A stretch of DNA of 15,213 nt, from the NCBI GenBank assembly GCA_900752275.1, contig CAADUS010000031.1, positions 1 through 15,213 on the forward strand, read 5' to 3'. Each line of letters begins with the position of its first letter. Position 1 is the stretch's first letter. This stretch comes from an uncultured Collinsella sp. (GTDB lineage: Bacteria > Actinomycetota > Coriobacteriia > Coriobacteriales > Coriobacteriaceae). Both the position numbers and the translations under genes were made by a program. Below are positions 13,494 through 15,213 of this stretch, one piece after another. The notes beneath the pieces were generated by a model. It was not told the DNA's origin. It did not search any database and saw only the letters and a program-made list of their open reading frames with translations.

Positions 13494-14885
13494 CTACTTG
13501 CGGGCATCTCCAACGTAGCGCTTAAACTTGCGAATCTGGTTCATGTTTGTAATCCATCCCCAGAGCCTGTGCTCAAGCGTGTCCGCTTTACACAGAACGG
13601 GCGACTCATCCGCCTCGTCCGAAAGCGCATAGTCCTTATCGGCACAAGAAGCGGCATAGCGCTTGATGACGGCATCGGGAACCATCTTGAATGTAAATGC
13701 GCGCGACGCATGGGAGGGCTCGCCCTGGGTACCATACGTTACCGTCGGCTCCGTACCAAGGCATGCGGGGGCAATCCAGTGATCGACCATAACGCGCGGC
13801 AGATCGATACCCGCGAGCGAAAGGTACCACGAGTTGCGCCCCAGGCGGGCATTGACCTCAAGGAAACGATACGAGCCGTCACGAGAGTCGTACATAACGT
13901 CAAAGTTGGCAAATCCCGTATAGTTGACCTTCTCGAGGAAGCGCTTCGCATCGTTTAGAAGATTAACCTTCCATGCGGGCATCTCCGTATCGCCCACGAT
14001 CACGACCGGGTTGCCGATGGCAGAAGGCGCGTGGTCCTGCAGCAGCACGTGGCCCAAGACAGAGAACTCAACCTTGCCCTTCCAGGCAAAACAGGTAATG
14101 GAATAGAGTGACTCATCGAATCCGGGAATCATATCCTGAACCAGCAGGTCTTTGTCGTAGCACGAAGGGCGAAGCGCCGAGTAGACGCGAGCAAGTTCCT
14201 CCGCGGAGTCAACCGTCATGACCTTTGCCTTGCCGTCAAACTCGACATAATGCCAGGCAGCAGAATTCGAAGGTTTGGCAATGACTGGGAAGCTAAATGG
14301 GCAGGCATACGGGTCAACGGCCTCGACCGACTCGTCGCAAGGCATGGCATAGGTACCTGGATGGGCGATGCCCAGCTCGTCGCAAATGCCCTGGAAGATA
14401 CCTTTTTGCGTAATGGAATCAAACGTGTCATAGTCGCAGTACGGCGTGGTAAAGCCCCAGGAGCGCAGCAGCTCCGCATTGCGAGCAAACGTGCGGGCAT
14501 ACCAGTCGCCCGTACCCAAAACGTGAAGCATCGGGTCACAGGGCGCAACGGCATCCGAGACGGCCTTGAGGGCACCGAGCAGCGTGGGCTCGTCATCGGT
14601 ACCGCGAACATACATGATCTCGGCGAATTTGGTCGTCGTGACGATCTTGACGTTTTCCGCGATTAGAACAAGCGGTCTCACGCCATAGGACTCAAAAAAC
14701 ATGCGGCTCATCGAGTAGATAAACAGGTCGCCGCCAACAAGTACGGGAGCAAGCGGACGCGTGAGCGTCTCACCCGTCGCGGACGACGCCGCTCCTGCGT
14801 TGCCCTTGCACCAGCTGCGGAGCTTGCCAACCTGGTCATCGGTCAGCTCGTATCCGTTGATTTCAGGCGTAACGCTCGTCGCCAT
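13494..14885 (-). CDS. ATP-grasp carboxylate-amine ligase, D-aspartate ligase-like
   Basis: This 463-residue protein is an ATP-grasp enzyme. An N-terminal domain opens APVLVGGDLFIYSMSRMFFE (46-65); the central domain has FPVIAKPSNSA with ATP-binding K204 and LVQDMIPGFDESLYS; the metal-binding end is NYTGFANFDVMYD (about 320) and FLEVNARLGRNSW (about 340-352). Layout and motifs resemble D-aspartate ligases (Asl), which attach D-Asp to the diamino acid of the peptidoglycan precursor for the cross-bridge. Other carboxylate-amine ligases remain possible. ATG 14885 is chosen for GGAAGG 6 nt upstream; an upstream in-frame extension to 15032 has no ribosome site. No aspartate racemase is nearby. It is probably monocistronic and bracketed by the 158-bp repeats. 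Confidence 0.87.
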   Translation of the reverse strand: MATSVTPEINGYELTDDQVGKLRSWCKGNAGAASSATGETLTRPLAPVLVGGDLFIYSMSRMFFESYGVRPLVLIAENVKIVTTTKFAEIMYVRGTDDEPTLLGALKAVSDAVAPCDPMLHVLGTGDWYARTFARNAELLRSWGFTTPYCDYDTFDSITQKGIFQGICDELGIAHPGTYAMPCDESVEAVDPYACPFSFPVIAKPSNSAAWHYVEFDGKAKVMTVDSAEELARVYSALRPSCYDKDLLVQDMIPGFDESLYSITCFAWKGKVEFSVLGHVLLQDHAPSAIGNPVVIVGDTEMPAWKVNLLNDAKRFLEKVNYTGFANFDVMYDSRDGSYRFLEVNARLGRNSWYLSLAGIDLPRVMVDHWIAPACLGTEPTVTYGTQGEPSHASRAFTFKMVPDAVIKRYAASCADKDYALSDEADESPVLCKADTLEHRLWGWITNMNQIRKFKRYVGDARK

Positions 14886-15083
14886 AGCTCCCCTTCCAAT
14901 TAATCCGCAGCGCACGGTTTGCACATGCGGCACGGCTGCAGTCATAACTAGTGCAAATGGTAGCGCAGAAACGCGTTCCGCCCATCGACGAGTCGGGAAA
15001 CCATACTCGCCGGACGATACGCCCCCGCTCATCCCACGTCACTCGTTAACGTGGGCAGACCATTGCTGCATTTTCTGAGCATA

Positions 15084-15113
15084 GGCGCACGGTGCGCCCA
15101 TGCGAGCTACACT
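15084..15113 (+). promoter_or_regulatory. Candidate operator and -10 box of the right-edge gene
   Basis: GGCGCA-CGG-TGCGCC (15084-15098) is a perfect palindrome, followed 9 nt later by TACACT (15108-15113). The palindrome sits where a -35 box would be, and the left repeat keeps it with one change (13309-13323), so a regulator site is plausible. Confidence 0.42.
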
Positions 15114-15146
15114 ATCCCCTTAACCATGATTGTGAGGACGATTGCC

Positions 15147-15213
15147 ATGCTATTTGAAAATCGGTTGGTTCATCCCCTTTTCCCCGGCTGTGAGGACGAG
15201 CCGGTCGATACAA
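15147..15213 (+). CDS. 5' end of a gene running off the window, unknown product
   Basis: ATG 15147 with GAGGA about 10 nt upstream opens 22 codons, MLFENRLVHPLFPGCEDEPV then DT, still open at the window edge. The product is not recognisable from 22 residues. A shorter relative starts at 13372. Confidence 0.6.
   Translation, partial: MLFENRLVHPLFPGCEDEPVDT

Larger units (their letters stand above)
15056..15213 (+). repeat. Right copy of the 158-bp direct repeat, reaching the window edge
   Basis: Ungapped match to 13281-13438 (about 82% by hand count). The most diverged part is the spacer at 15126-15145 before the start codon; the upstream regulatory part and the initial codons are better kept. 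The repeat may continue beyond the window. Confidence 0.8.

Noticed and set aside
13494..15032. Longer ligase start at 15032
   Set aside because: The 49 extra codons are Arg/Val/Ala-rich without a ribosome site, while ATG 14885 has a good GGAAGG at 6 nt.
1..15213. CRISPR array, rRNA, tRNA, transposase, integrase or phage genes
   Set aside because: Looked for on both strands; no regularly spaced repeats, RNA gene cores or transposase/integrase motifs were found.

Overview
The window is GC-rich, densely coded DNA with strong AGGAGG-type ribosome sites, simple hairpin-plus-T terminators and long antisense open frames caused by GC-biased codons. Gene content (a cobalamin riboswitch, an FchA/FolD pair, a C69 dipeptidase, a D-aspartate-ligase-like ATP-grasp enzyme and small lipoproteins) suggests an anaerobic gut actinobacterium of the class Coriobacteriia, probably Collinsella. 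This is inferred from overall character; no rRNA or other marker gene is present.

Layout. Positions 1-2114 (minus) hold most of a large exported protein with four DUF4430 (transcobalamin-C-terminal-like) domains followed by the start of a PQQ-type beta-propeller; its 3' end lies outside the window. A cobalamin riboswitch with its own promoter precedes it (about 2433-2250, minus), so a B12-controlled, probably B12-capturing surface protein is the standout feature. Positions 2581-4769 (minus) are a two-gene unit: a phasin-like helical protein and a UbiB/AarF kinase-like protein, ending in a terminator that abuts the riboswitch promoter. Positions 4918-6441 (minus) hold a C69 dipeptidase with its own terminator. 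Positions 6543-6767 are an AT-rich element bounded by perfect 28-bp inverted repeats and containing a terminator hairpin. Positions 6807-8296 (minus) are fchA-folD, a folate one-carbon operon in which FolD lacks the cyclohydrolase residues.

Positions 8687-10108 (plus) carry two paralogous lipoproteins, each with its own terminator and each preceded by the same 19-nt motif. Then come a small PH-like protein (minus), an ADP-ribosylglycohydrolase (plus), a poorly coding stretch of about 350 nt, a double-zinc-ribbon protein (minus) and a D-aspartate-ligase-like ATP-grasp enzyme (minus). The ligase is bracketed by two 158-bp direct repeats, each with a regulatory region plus the first codons of the same protein. 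The right copy begins a gene that runs off the window; the left copy is a 28-codon remnant or micropeptide.

Functional links seen: FchA and FolD split the cyclohydrolase and dehydrogenase steps of C1-folate metabolism; the phasin-like and UbiB genes are probably cotranscribed; the riboswitch ties the DUF4430 protein to cobalamin status. Most other genes look like single-gene transcription units.
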